Shown here in pieces: positions 14,775 to 22,041 of a stretch of DNA of 23,690 nt. Origin of the DNA: Algisphaera sp039180025 (GTDB lineage: Bacteria; Planctomycetota; Phycisphaerae; Phycisphaerales; Phycisphaeraceae); contig JBCDDZ010000044.1 of the NCBI GenBank assembly GCA_039180025.1, positions 1 through 23,690 of the forward strand. Reading direction: 5' to 3'. The notes beneath the pieces were generated by a model that had not been told where the DNA came from, ran no database searches, and was given only the letters and a program-made list of their open reading frames with translations. The position numbers and the translations under genes were made by a program. How positions within the stretch are numbered: the stretch's first letter is position 1; each line of letters starts with the position of its first letter.

Positions 14775-15851
14775 TCAAAGCGGCGGGCCGTCGCCCGGGG
14801 ATACCGACGCGAGTTGGGCCCGCAGCCGGTCGAGCAGACGCATGTTGCCCAGTGTGTCTGCCGGGGTCACGGGGAACGGCCGCTGGGTTTGGAGGCAGTG
14901 GGCAAAGGCGTCGGCTTCCATGCCATAGAGCGGGGCGGTCGCGTTGTACATAAACGTCTGGGGTTCGGGCGGGCCGGGCTTGGCGGTGGAGTCGGCGTCC
15001 TGCCTGGGCGGGGTCTGGCCGTGGAGGAGGTAGACGGCGTTCTCCGCGGGCGGCTTCCAGGGCACGGGGATTTCGAGGTAGCCCTCGGTCCCGCCGATCA
15101 GAGCGGTGTTGTTGGCTTGCACGGTCATGCCGAAGCTGAGCGTAGCGGTGATCTCCTGCGCCGCGGCGGGCACCCGAGGGTCGGCGGGGAATTTGAGGAC
15201 GCCGGTGGCGTAGTCGTCGACCCCGGTCTCGTGGGTATGGCCGACGAGGTGGGCGTGCGACGGTTCACGGCCGGCGATCAGGCGGCAGAAATCCACGCAG
15301 TAGCTGCCGATATCCATCAGCCCGCCGCCGCCCATAGCCGGGTCGAACCGGACGTTGCCCGCGATCCGCTTGGTGGCATAACAGAAGCTGGTGCGGACCA
15401 GCCGGACCTCGCCGATCGCCCCGCCGCGTACCGCCTCGACCACGCCGCGGGTCAGCGGGTGGCAACGGTACATAAACGCCTCCATCACCCGCCGGCCGAC
15501 GCGATCCGCCGTCTCGAACATCCGCTGCGCCTCCCGGGTGTCCATCGCGAAGGGCTTCTCGCAGAGCACGTGCTTGCCCGCCTCGAGCGATCGGATCGTC
15601 CACTCGGCGTGCCGGTGGTTGGGCAGCGAGACGTAGACCGCGTCGACCTCGTCGTTTTCCACCAAAGCGTGGTAATCGCCGTGGCAGTTCTCGGGGGGCA
15701 GGCCGAAACGCTCCCCGAACGCCGCGGCGTTGGCGGCCGACCTCGAGCCCACCGCGGTCACCACCGACCCGCGGGCCCCGCGCACCCCGTCGGCGAACTG
15801 CCCGGCGATGTTGCCCGTTCCGAGAATGCCAAATCGCAAAAGCTTTGCCAT
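14775..15851 (-). CDS. Gfo/Idh/MocA family oxidoreductase
   Basis: This NAD(P)-dependent sugar or inositol dehydrogenase-like protein has 358 residues. The Rossmann motif is GILGTGNIAGQFA (8-20), and AVGSRSAANAAAFGERFG follows. The family hallmark EKP is at 98-100 in HVLCEKPFAMDTREAQ, and the catalytic region is GGGGLMDIGSYCVDFCR (174-190). The substrate cannot be read from sequence. The C-terminal domain contains EITATLSFGMTVQANNTALI, typical of the beta-sheet half. There is no Tat signal, so it is cytosolic, unlike many planctomycete relatives. TAAACT lies 7 nt before the ATG with no Shine-Dalgarno sequence, suggesting a leaderless transcript. A likely terminator (15899-15947) separates it from the DM13 gene upstream. 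Confidence 0.9.
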   Translation of the reverse strand: MAKLLRFGILGTGNIAGQFADGVRGARGSVVTAVGSRSAANAAAFGERFGLPPENCHGDYHALVENDEVDAVYVSLPNHRHAEWTIRSLEAGKHVLCEKPFAMDTREAQRMFETADRVGRRVMEAFMYRCHPLTRGVVEAVRGGAIGEVRLVRTSFCYATKRIAGNVRFDPAMGGGGLMDIGSYCVDFCRLIAGREPSHAHLVGHTHETGVDDYATGVLKFPADPRVPAAAQEITATLSFGMTVQANNTALIGGTEGYLEIPVPWKPPAENAVYLLHGQTPPRQDADSTAKPGPPEPQTFMYNATAPLYGMEADAFAHCLQTQRPFPVTPADTLGNMRLLDRLRAQLASVSPGDGPPL

Positions 15852-15858
15852 CGTTCAC

Positions 15859-15864
15859 AGTTTA
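15859..15864 (-). promoter_or_regulatory. putative -10 box for the oxidoreductase gene
   Basis: TAAACT on the - strand ends 7 nt before the ATG at 15851, fitting a leaderless transcript. No ribosome-binding site is present between them. Confidence 0.4.
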
Positions 15865-15898
15865 TGGCGGGGCCGCCGCAGACGCCTTGCCGAGCGGG

Positions 15899-15947
15899 CA
15901 AAAGAAAGGCCGCTTGCGACGTGGCGTAGAGCCAAGCCGTAAGCGGC
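15899..15947 (-). terminator. probable terminator of the DM13 gene
   Basis: On the - strand GCCGCTT and AAGCGGC form a 7-bp outer stem (15941-15947 with 15909-15915) and an inner GGC/GCC helix around a short loop. A pyrimidine tail, CTTTCTTTT, follows. It lies 54-100 bp after the DM13 stop codon. Confidence 0.5.
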
Positions 15948-16000
15948 GGGGGAGGGGGGCAAGCCGCCGCGGGTCACGGCGGGACGGGGCAGGCCGCCGG

Positions 16001-16420
16001 TCATTTCAGCGACGCGCCGCTCCAGAGTTTCGAGTACTGCTCGCAGTGGATGATGATCGTTTCATAGTCGGCAAGGTCGGTGCCGGCGGGCAGGGTGTAC
16101 GACTGGGCGCCCTTGTGGCTCTTGAGTTCGGCGATGCGGAGCGAGCCGGCAGTCGCATTCTTGCCGTTGAGTTCGTTGAGGGGTTTGGGCGAAAGGAACA
16201 GCTTGAGGTCCGGCGCTTTTTTGGTTTTGAACTTGCGGTCGAGTTGGACCGTCACCGTGTCGCCGTCCTGGACCAGAGACCAGGTGCCTTTGACGGAGAA
16301 GCTTTTCTTCGTCCACGTGCCCGAGTCGAGCGTGGTCGCGGCGTAGGCGGTCCCGGCGGCGAGGGCGAGCACGCCGATCAGGGCGAGCGAGAAGAAACGG
16401 TAGGGGGAGTGGGTGTTCAT
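16001..16420 (-). CDS. secreted DM13-domain protein
   Basis: This 139-residue exported protein has a clear signal peptide (YRFFSLALIGVLALAAGTAYA, cleavage about residue 27). The rest matches the DM13 domain: GTWTKKSFSVKGTWSLVQDG, then APDLKLFLSPKPLNEL, GSLRIAELKSHKGAQSYTL, and an end with IIIHCEQYSKLWSGASL. DM13 domains have a nearly invariant Cys (here Cys126) and have been proposed to take part in electron transfer in cell-surface redox proteins; the proposal is by others and untested here. The gene begins 27 bp after the DUF1232 gene on the same strand, so co-transcription is likely. SCO and fasciclin genes in the same neighbourhood fit an envelope role. Confidence 0.82.
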   Translation of the reverse strand: MNTHSPYRFFSLALIGVLALAAGTAYAATTLDSGTWTKKSFSVKGTWSLVQDGDTVTVQLDRKFKTKKAPDLKLFLSPKPLNELNGKNATAGSLRIAELKSHKGAQSYTLPAGTDLADYETIIIHCEQYSKLWSGASLK

Positions 16421-16447
16421 GACGGATCAATCGCTCCCCGGCGGAGA

Positions 16448-16702
16448 TTATTTCTCCGACCTGCGAAAAAGACCCGGGAGCAGTTGGCCGAACAACCAAG
16501 CGAACAGCGGCAGCGCGATCAGGTCATCGATCCAGCCGACCACGGGGATCAGGTCGGTCACCACATCAAAAGGCATCATCAGGTAGGCGACCGACGCGAC
16601 GACGAACAGCACTCGGCCCCACACCGGCACCGCCGGGTTGCGGAGCACCCGCCAGAACGCGAGCGCCCGGCCGAGCGGCCCAAGTTTTGTCGCCAAACCC
16701 AT
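16448..16702 (-). CDS. DUF1232 (YkvA-like) membrane protein
   Basis: This is an 84-residue protein with two membrane segments. The DUF1232 signature is DVVTDLIPVVGWIDDLIALPL (about 46-66), preceded by the hydrophobic VWGRVLFVVASVAYLMMPF. The tail ends in LFRRSEK. The family is widespread and its function unknown. TAACCT lies 6 nt upstream of the ATG on the - strand and there is no clear Shine-Dalgarno sequence, suggesting its own leaderless promoter as well as possible read-through from the gene 35 bp upstream. The DM13 gene follows after 27 bp. Confidence 0.85.
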   Translation of the reverse strand: MGLATKLGPLGRALAFWRVLRNPAVPVWGRVLFVVASVAYLMMPFDVVTDLIPVVGWIDDLIALPLFAWLFGQLLPGLFRRSEK

Positions 16703-16708
16703 GCCTTG

Positions 16709-16714
16709 AGGTTA
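16709..16714 (-). promoter_or_regulatory. putative -10 box for the DUF1232 gene
   Basis: TAACCT on the - strand ends 6 nt before the ATG at 16702. Its match to TATAAT is only moderate, but the spacing is the same as for rmuC. Confidence 0.3.
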
Positions 16715-16737
16715 CCCCCGCCCCGTGAAGAGGGGAT

Positions 16738-17718
16738 TTAACCCACGCCCGCCCGGCCGGCCCACTCGGCCAGGCGTTGCCGCTCGCCGGGGCTGCACAT
16801 GAGATCGACCCGCGGGCCCAGCCACCGGATCCATTCGTCGCGCCCGCTGCGCTGTGCGGCCGTGGCGAACAGCGCGTGCAGCGCCCCGCACTGCGGCGCG
16901 GGCAGCAGCTCGGCGAGGCGGACCTTCTGCTCGATCCCGTCGAGCGTCCGCGCGTGCTGCCCGGCCAGCAGCTCGTACCGGGTCCGCAGGGCCATCCGCT
17001 GGAGCGCCTCGGTGAGCGACAGCGGCGTCCGGCTCAGTTCGGTGAGCGCCAGCCACGCCCCCACCGCGTCGTGTAATTCCAGCCGGGCCTCGGTGAGCAG
17101 CAGCAGGAGCTGCGGGCGCTGCGCCGCGGCCGGGCCCGGGGTGGGGGTCGTCAGGAGGGTTTGCGCGATCGCGGCCGATTGGACAAAGTCCTGCTGGCGG
17201 TGACGCAGCGCCGCGAGCCGGTGGTAGACCGTCAGCCGGACCCAGCGGGTGAGCCCCCGCTTGCGCACCATCTCGGCGATCATCGACTCGGCGGCGGGGG
17301 GGTTCTGTTCCACCGTCGCCGCCAGCCGGGGCAGCGTCTGCGCCACCCGCGCCCCCGCGGCGTTGAGCGCGACCCATCCCACCAGGACCGCCAGGCCCAC
17401 CCCCAGCCCCGCCGCCGACCCGCCCATGCCCAAGAGCAGCCACGCCGCGAGCGTCCCGAACACCACCGCCAGCCCGCCCCGGCGGATCCAGAGGTCTCGC
17501 CCCAGCTCCCGCTCCAGCGCCTCGGGTCGGAATCGTGCCGGCCCCACTCTGGCGGTAGCCAGTGGCGTCCGGAGCATCAGGTCCGATTCATCGTCCTGCG
17601 GCGGCGGATTCCCCGCCCCCCCGTGACGCCCCGCCGTTTCCGGCCCGTCCGGTGCCCCGTGGCCACGCTCATCGGCGGGGTCCGGCCGGTCCGACGGGAT
17701 CGGTTCCTGGTCACGCAT
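16738..17718 (-). CDS. membrane-anchored helical-repeat protein, 326 aa
   Basis: I do not recognise a named family. The first 47 residues are charged and Pro/Gly-rich, probably disordered. A hydrophobic hairpin follows (GGLAVVFGTLAAWLLLGMGG and GLGVGLAVLVGWVALNAAG, about 80-122). The rest is helical and rich in Ala, Leu and Arg, with TPR-like pairs such as VRLTVYHRLAALRHRQQDF, LLLLLTEARLELHDAVGAWLALTELS and RMALRTRYELLAGQHARTLD. The start ATG overlaps the end of the preceding gene by 8 nt, so translation is probably coupled. The same plan (disordered start, membrane hairpin, helical repeats) is shared with that upstream gene, pointing to partners or old paralogues. Confidence 0.7.
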   Translation of the reverse strand: MRDQEPIPSDRPDPADERGHGAPDGPETAGRHGGAGNPPPQDDESDLMLRTPLATARVGPARFRPEALERELGRDLWIRRGGLAVVFGTLAAWLLLGMGGSAAGLGVGLAVLVGWVALNAAGARVAQTLPRLAATVEQNPPAAESMIAEMVRKRGLTRWVRLTVYHRLAALRHRQQDFVQSAAIAQTLLTTPTPGPAAAQRPQLLLLLTEARLELHDAVGAWLALTELSRTPLSLTEALQRMALRTRYELLAGQHARTLDGIEQKVRLAELLPAPQCGALHALFATAAQRSGRDEWIRWLGPRVDLMCSPGERQRLAEWAGRAGVG

Positions 17719-18601
17719 CGCTCATCTCCCCCAGCAACGGGAAGCGGGCGACCAGCGACCGGTGGGGCAGCAGCGTGGTCGCCCGGGCCCACCACGACCG
17801 GGCCTGCTCCGCGTCGCCCGCCGCTTCGTCGCCGCGTTGACGGTGGCACCACGCGAGCAGGGCGTGCCCGTACCCCGCGTCCACCCCCAGCGGCCGCAGC
17901 GCCTCGACCAGCCCGTCCGACTCCTCGATCGCCTCGCGGTAGTGCGCGGTCTGCACCGCCTGAAACAGACACGCCAGCCGGTACGCCGCGCCCACCGTCG
18001 AGCCGGCCAACGGCTCGACGGGCCCGCGCAGCCGCCGCAGGGCGTCGTCCGCGTCGCTGAGCTGCTCGGTGAACAGCGACGCGATCGCCCGCTGCACCCG
18101 GAGCTGGATCGCCCCGGGGTGCCCGTCGGGCAGGTCTTCGAGCAGCCGGTCGTACGCGACCATCGCCGCGTCGTGCGCCCCGGCTTCGCTGAGCGAGCGG
18201 GCCAGGACCGCCACCGCGCGGTGCTGCAAGGCCGGGTGCGTGACCAGGCGCGGGATCAGCCGCCACGCGAGCTGCCACGCCGCGCCGTGGTGCCGCAGCA
18301 TGACCAGGTCCTGGGCCCGGTCCAGCCGCCTGCCGAGCAGCTTGACGCTCCCGACCCGCTGGCCCTGATAGATAATGAACGTGGTAAACGCCAGCCACGG
18401 CAAAACCCAGCCCGCCGGCCCGCCCAGCAAGAGCGCCAGCAGTACCGCCCCGCCTAGGGCCATCAGCGGGACCCGCTGCACCCACGCCGACGGCGCCGCC
18501 GCCCGGTGGGTCTCGAGATAGTCCGCCAATTCGTCCGCGGTCGGCGGGTGTTCGCTGAGTCTCGCCGAGGCGTCGGGGGTGGGGGGGAGGTTCGTGGCCA
18601 C
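17711..18601 (-). CDS. membrane-anchored TPR-like protein, 296 aa
   Basis: This protein of unknown function starts at GTG 18601, 10 nt after the SCO stop. After about 42 hydrophilic residues come two membrane helices (VPLMALGGAVLLALLLGG and WVLPWLAFTTFIIYQGQRVG). Helical repeats follow that look like TPRs: LQHRAVAVLARSLSEAGAHDAAMVAYDRLL, then IQLRVQRAIASLFTEQLSDADDAL and GYGHALLAWCHRQRGDEAAG. Such repeats usually mediate protein contacts. The stop overlaps the start of the next gene by 8 nt. Together with the SCO gene this makes a tight three-gene unit, but sequence alone does not link the repeats to copper or oxidase assembly. Confidence 0.72.
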   Translation of the reverse strand: MATNLPPTPDASARLSEHPPTADELADYLETHRAAAPSAWVQRVPLMALGGAVLLALLLGGPAGWVLPWLAFTTFIIYQGQRVGSVKLLGRRLDRAQDLVMLRHHGAAWQLAWRLIPRLVTHPALQHRAVAVLARSLSEAGAHDAAMVAYDRLLEDLPDGHPGAIQLRVQRAIASLFTEQLSDADDALRRLRGPVEPLAGSTVGAAYRLACLFQAVQTAHYREAIEESDGLVEALRPLGVDAGYGHALLAWCHRQRGDEAAGDAEQARSWWARATTLLPHRSLVARFPLLGEMSDA

Positions 18602-18611
18602 GCAGGTCAGA

Positions 18612-19271
18612 TCACTCTTCCAGCAGCCGCAGCAGGTCGCGCTGCGCCGCTTGGATGCCTTCGGCGGTCAGCCCGTCGTAATAGCCCCGAACCACCCCGA
18701 GTCGATCGATCAGCACCACCTTGCCCGAGTGGGCGATCGGGTTCAGCGGGTCTTGGAAATTGTCGTCCACGATCAGCTTGAACCCGTCTTCGGAGAGGTT
18801 CCACAGCACCTGCTTCTCGCCGGTGAGAAACAGCCAGCGGTCGGGTGCCGCGCCCAGCGCCTCGGCGTACTCCGCCAGGACCTCGGGCGTGTCCGTCTCG
18901 GGGTCCAGGCTGAAGCTCACCAGCCGCAGCTCGTCCCGCCGGGGGTGGTCGGCGATCGCCCGGTTGAGCCGCTGCATGTTCCGCGACAGCACCGGACAGA
19001 TGCCCGGGCAGCTCGTGAAGAAAAAATCCGCGACCCACACCTTGCCCCGCAGGTCGTCGTCCGTCACCGCCCGGCCCAACTGGTCCGTCAACGCGAACGC
19101 CGGGGCGTCGTAGTACACCGGCAGCGGCGGGTTCGTCTCGGCCCCGGCCACGAACACCTCCCGGCCCGGCCCGCTCGGCGGTCCGCCCGGCCCCAGCGCC
19201 ATCACCACCGCCAGCACCCCCAAAAGAACCACGCTCGACCCCACCATCCAAATTGTTTTCTGTCGGGTCAT
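18612..19271 (-). CDS. SCO1/SenC family copper chaperone
   Basis: SCO proteins deliver copper to the CuA site of cytochrome c oxidase, or act as thiol reductants there. The protein has 219 residues with one N-terminal membrane helix (IWMVGSSVVLLGVLAVVMAL, about 7-26) and a periplasmic thioredoxin-like domain. The copper ligands are Cys88 and Cys92 in FTSCPGICPVLS and His181 in PIAHSGKVVLID. WVADFFF and LVSFSLDPETDTPEVL are also characteristic. The start is ATG 19271 with GGAAGGAG about 14-21 nt upstream. It follows the ABC-2 permease by 27 bp and precedes two membrane/TPR genes. No oxidase genes are in the window. Confidence 0.93.
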   Translation of the reverse strand: MTRQKTIWMVGSSVVLLGVLAVVMALGPGGPPSGPGREVFVAGAETNPPLPVYYDAPAFALTDQLGRAVTDDDLRGKVWVADFFFTSCPGICPVLSRNMQRLNRAIADHPRRDELRLVSFSLDPETDTPEVLAEYAEALGAAPDRWLFLTGEKQVLWNLSEDGFKLIVDDNFQDPLNPIAHSGKVVLIDRLGVVRGYYDGLTAEGIQAAQRDLLRLLEE

Positions 19272-19298
19272 GCCTGCCTCGCTCCTTCCACCCTTAGT

Positions 19299-20288
19299 CT
19301 AGTCTCCGCGCACCGCGCAAGCTCGCTGCGTGGCCAGCGTCACCATCGCCACGCTCGCCACCAACACCACCCCCAGCCCCGCCGCCCAGGGCACCCCGCC
19401 CACGCCCAGATCCACCGTAAATCGGCCCGACAACGCGCTTGCCAGCGTCGCGTGGCCGTACGTCAGCGGGTTCGCCAGCATCACCCACTTGAGCGCTCCG
19501 GCCGTCGCCAAAGGGAACACCGCGCCGCACAAGAACCACATCGGGAACTGCACCAGGTTCATCACCGCGTGATACCCCGAGGTCGAATCCATCGGCCAGG
19601 CGAACCACAACCCCAACGCCGTCAGCCCCACCGAAGTTACAAACATCACCGCCACCGCCGCGCCCAGCCCGCCCAGCCCCGGCCAATGGAAAAACACGCA
19701 CCACAGCGGCAGCAGCACCAGCCCGTGCAGCGTCGCGATCAACGCGCCGCCCAGCACCTTGCCCAGCACAATCGCCCACCGCTTGGCCGGCGACGCCAAC
19801 ACCCCTTGCAGGAACCCGTTGTTCCGGTCGTCGATCACCGAAATCGTCGAAAAAATCGACGTAAACAACACCACCATCACCACCATCCCCGGGAAAAAAT
19901 ACTCCAAATACCCCACCCCCCCCCCGGAACCCCCGGAACCCCCGGAAGTATTCACTCCACTCCCGGAACTCGCGGAAAGCCCTACCCCAACCTCGGAACC
20001 CACCGCAACGGCCCCCGGCTCCCCCCCCGGATCGCCGCCCAGCTCCGGACCCACGGCCCGGAACGGCTCGTTGAGCCCGAACCCCAAGAGCAGCCAGAAG
20101 ACCAGCGGCGTCGCCACCGCGGCCACCACTCGGTTGCGCTGCCGCAGGAACCGCACCACTTCCCGCCACGCGATCGCGGTTACCGCCGGCCAGGTCACGT
20201 CACGCTGCGGCCCCGCCGCGGCGGGGCCGGCGGACGGGGTCGAGGCGGACGAGTGATCGGGAGTCTGGAGCGGGGGGGCCGAGTGCAT
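19299..20288 (-). CDS. ABC-2 type transporter permease
   Basis: This 329-residue inner-membrane permease has an N-terminal cytosolic tail (about 1-50) and a first helix VVAAVATPLVFWLLLGFGL. A periplasmic loop of about 50 residues rich in Gly and Ser (GSEVGVGLSASSGSGV, then SGG repeats) follows. Five more helices come after it, with the family blocks FFPGMVVMVVLFTSIFSTISVIDDR, GFLQGVLASPAKRWAIVLGK and MNLVQFPMWFLCGAVFPL. Such permeases need an ABC ATPase; none is adjacent. Similar permeases sit with SCO genes in oxidase or nitrous-oxide reductase clusters, which fits the neighbour but is inference. TAGACT ends 6 nt upstream of the ATG, suggesting a leaderless transcript and supporting this start. 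Confidence 0.88.
   Translation of the reverse strand: MHSAPPLQTPDHSSASTPSAGPAAAGPQRDVTWPAVTAIAWREVVRFLRQRNRVVAAVATPLVFWLLLGFGLNEPFRAVGPELGGDPGGEPGAVAVGSEVGVGLSASSGSGVNTSGGSGGSGGGVGYLEYFFPGMVVMVVLFTSIFSTISVIDDRNNGFLQGVLASPAKRWAIVLGKVLGGALIATLHGLVLLPLWCVFFHWPGLGGLGAAVAVMFVTSVGLTALGLWFAWPMDSTSGYHAVMNLVQFPMWFLCGAVFPLATAGALKWVMLANPLTYGHATLASALSGRFTVDLGVGGVPWAAGLGVVLVASVAMVTLATQRACAVRGD
19911..19947 (-). repeat. SGG repeats with G-quadruplex potential
   Basis: On the + strand a C10 run (19916-19925) is followed by GGAA and C5 twice; on the coding - strand this reads TCCGGGGGT repeated, giving Ser-Gly-Gly units. Four or more G-runs separated by 1-4 bases fit a G-quadruplex on the coding strand and its mRNA. 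The block encodes the extended periplasmic loop of the permease. Confidence 0.8.
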
Positions 20289-20294
20289 CGGCCC

Positions 20295-20300
20295 AGTCTA
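20295..20300 (-). promoter_or_regulatory. putative -10 box of the ABC-2 permease gene
   Basis: TAGACT on the - strand ends 6 nt before the ATG at 20288. It would start the likely transcript through the SCO and membrane/TPR genes. No Shine-Dalgarno sequence is present. Confidence 0.4.
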
Positions 20301-20481
20301 GATCCCATCGCTCGGCCCCGCTTTATGATTTAAAGATCAGCTCTCGCCTCCGCCGCTTCCCTCCGCGTAGCCAAACCCAAACTTTTTTTCACACCGACGA
20401 GATTCCGCGCAGCGCTCGGCCTACAGTGCATTGAACGTTTTGACTGGTTTATTAAGAAACTTTAAGAAAAGGATTTATACG

Positions 20482-21078
20482 ATGATGACTACGAAGATGA
20501 CAAAAACTTGGTTGTTTGCCGGTGCCATGGGGTTGGCCGCGATCGGCCTAACGGGTGCCCCCGCTTTGGCCGGCGGCGGGTCATGCAACTGTGCATCGAC
20601 CATGGCGGACAAATCCGAGAAACCCGAAGCGGTCGAGAAAAAGGAAAAAGAAAAAGACCTCGTTGAGACTGCCGCGGCCGCCGGAAGCTTCAAGACCCTC
20701 CTTGCCGCCGCCGAAGCCGCGGGCCTCGTCGATGTGCTTAAAAGTGAAGGCCCGCTGACCCTCTTCGCGCCGACCGACAAAGCCTTTGCCGCCCTCCCCG
20801 AAGGAAAGATCGACTCGCTGCTGAAGCCCGAAAACAAGGATCAGTTGGTTAAAATCCTCACCTACCACGTCGTCCCCGGTAAGGTCGACGCCAAGACCGC
20901 GATGGCTGCCGGCAAAGCCAACAGCGTCCAAGGCGGTGAACTGGTCTTCAAAACCGAGAGTCATGGCGACCACAGCCACGCCATGGTCAACGGCGTCAAT
21001 ATCAGCAAAACCGACATCAAGACCTCCAACGGCCTGATCCACGTGATTGACGCAGTCTTGATCCCCGAATCGGAATAA
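20482..21078 (+). CDS. secreted fasciclin (FAS1) domain protein
   Basis: This 198-residue exported protein begins with a signal peptide (MTKTWLFAGAMGLAAIGLTGAPALA, cleavage about residue 30). A short CNC-containing linker and a Glu/Lys-rich segment (KPEAVEKKEKEKD) follow. One FAS1 domain covers about 58-195: FKTLLAAAEAAGLVDVLKSEG, the first conserved block PLTLFAPTDKAFAALP, YHVVPGK (128-134) and the final GLIHVIDAVLIP. FAS1 domains are adhesion modules in extracellular proteins. A short His-rich insert (SHGDHSH, 160-166) is unusual. ATG 20482 is supported by AAAAGGA 8 nt upstream. A textbook terminator follows, so the gene is its own unit. Confidence 0.93.
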   Translation: MMTTKMTKTWLFAGAMGLAAIGLTGAPALAGGGSCNCASTMADKSEKPEAVEKKEKEKDLVETAAAAGSFKTLLAAAEAAGLVDVLKSEGPLTLFAPTDKAFAALPEGKIDSLLKPENKDQLVKILTYHVVPGKVDAKTAMAAGKANSVQGGELVFKTESHGDHSHAMVNGVNISKTDIKTSNGLIHVIDAVLIPESE

Positions 21079-21377
21079 TTTCGAAAAAAGAATTGAAACC
21101 GAATCAACGCTCGCCTCTTTACGGAGGCGAGCGTTTTTTTGTGGATCATCTCGTTTCGAGCCGAGCCGCCACGAAAGAAGCCCGGCTCCCCGCCGCGGAA
21201 TTCCGCTTCTGCGTTGCATGAGGAACCCGCAGCGCGCTCCCTCCGGGTGCCCGCCGCGTTTGGCCGGCATCCGTTCGCTCGCACGGTAGGCCGGGGCTAC
21301 AATCGGATTCGGTATTGTTAGTCCCGATTGTTTTGCGCTGTACCCCGTTTCCGGACCCCGGGAAGGAACCCACACGA
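21079..21377. other. 299-bp intergenic region before clpP
   Basis: Its first part holds the fasciclin terminator. The rest (21141-21377) has no supported gene. It contains TACAAT (21298-21303), a possible -10 box for clpP with a leader of about 70 nt, and several short GC repeats of no clear meaning. Confidence 0.5.
21106..21140 (+). terminator. intrinsic terminator of the fasciclin gene
   Basis: AACGCTCGCCTC (21106-21117) pairs perfectly over 12 bp with GAGGCGAGCGTT (21124-21135) around a six-base loop, and T runs on to 21140. It lies 27 bp after the stop codon. Confidence 0.95.
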
Positions 21378-22001
21378 ATGAGCACGCTAGTCCCCATGGT
21401 GATCGAGAAGTCCGGCCGCGGCGAACGCGCCTACGACATCTACTCCCGCCTCCTCAAAGACCGCATTATTTTCCTGGGCGGCCCGGTCACCGACGACTCG
21501 GCCAACCTGCTGATCGCCCAGCTCCTGTTCCTCTCGAACGAGGACGCCGACAGTGATATCCACTTCTATATCAATTCCCCGGGCGGCAGCGTCTCGGCCG
21601 GGCTCGGCGTGTACGACACCATGCAGTTTATTCGGCCCAAGGTCGCGACCTACTGCATCGGCATGGCCGCTTCCATGGGCTCGGTCCTCTTGATGGCCGG
21701 CGAAAAAGACAAACGCCACGTCCTGCCCAACGGCCGGGTCCTGCTCCACCAGCCGCTGATGGGCGGCGTCATGCAGGGCCAGGCCACCGACCTGGGCATC
21801 CAGGCCAAAGAAATGATCAAGACCCGCGAACGCCTCTACAAAATCATGGCCGGCCACACCGGACAGACCGAAGAAAAAATGGCCAAGGACTGTGAACGCG
21901 ACTACTGGCTCGACGCCGAGGAGTCCGTCGAATACGGCGTCGTCGACCGTGTCCTCGAACACCTCCCCGACCCGTCCGCCCCCGATGGCGACGCGGACTG
22001 A
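21378..22001 (+). CDS. clpP: ATP-dependent Clp protease proteolytic subunit
   Basis: ClpP forms the tetradecameric protease chamber that works with ClpX or ClpA ATPases in cytosolic protein turnover. The protein has 207 residues, the usual size. The catalytic triad is complete: Ser99 in GMAASMGSVLL, His124 in RVLLHQPLMGG, and Asp175 in CERDYWLDAEE. The block HFYINSPGGSVSAGLGVYDTMQ is unmistakable. ATG 21378 has GGAAGGAA about 10-17 nt upstream, and the conserved N-terminus starts at MSTLVPMVIEKSGRGERAYD; an in-frame start at 21315 is rejected. The last 12 residues (PDPSAPDGDAD) form an acidic tail. No clpX gene follows; a lipoprotein gene starts 41 bp downstream. Confidence 0.97.
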   Translation: MSTLVPMVIEKSGRGERAYDIYSRLLKDRIIFLGGPVTDDSANLLIAQLLFLSNEDADSDIHFYINSPGGSVSAGLGVYDTMQFIRPKVATYCIGMAASMGSVLLMAGEKDKRHVLPNGRVLLHQPLMGGVMQGQATDLGIQAKEMIKTRERLYKIMAGHTGQTEEKMAKDCERDYWLDAEESVEYGVVDRVLEHLPDPSAPDGDAD

Positions 22002-22041
22002 CCCCTGCCCCCGGCGGATGACCTCTGCCCGGCCGCCGCGC

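Noticed and set aside
18579..20333. A 584-codon open frame on the + strand
   Set aside because: Antisense to the SCO and ABC-2 permease genes; its His/Arg/Gln-rich translation is not protein-like.
21141..21377. Possible small gene or riboswitch before clpP
   Set aside because: No ORF with a ribosome-binding site and no recognisable aptamer; only a TACAAT box seems meaningful.
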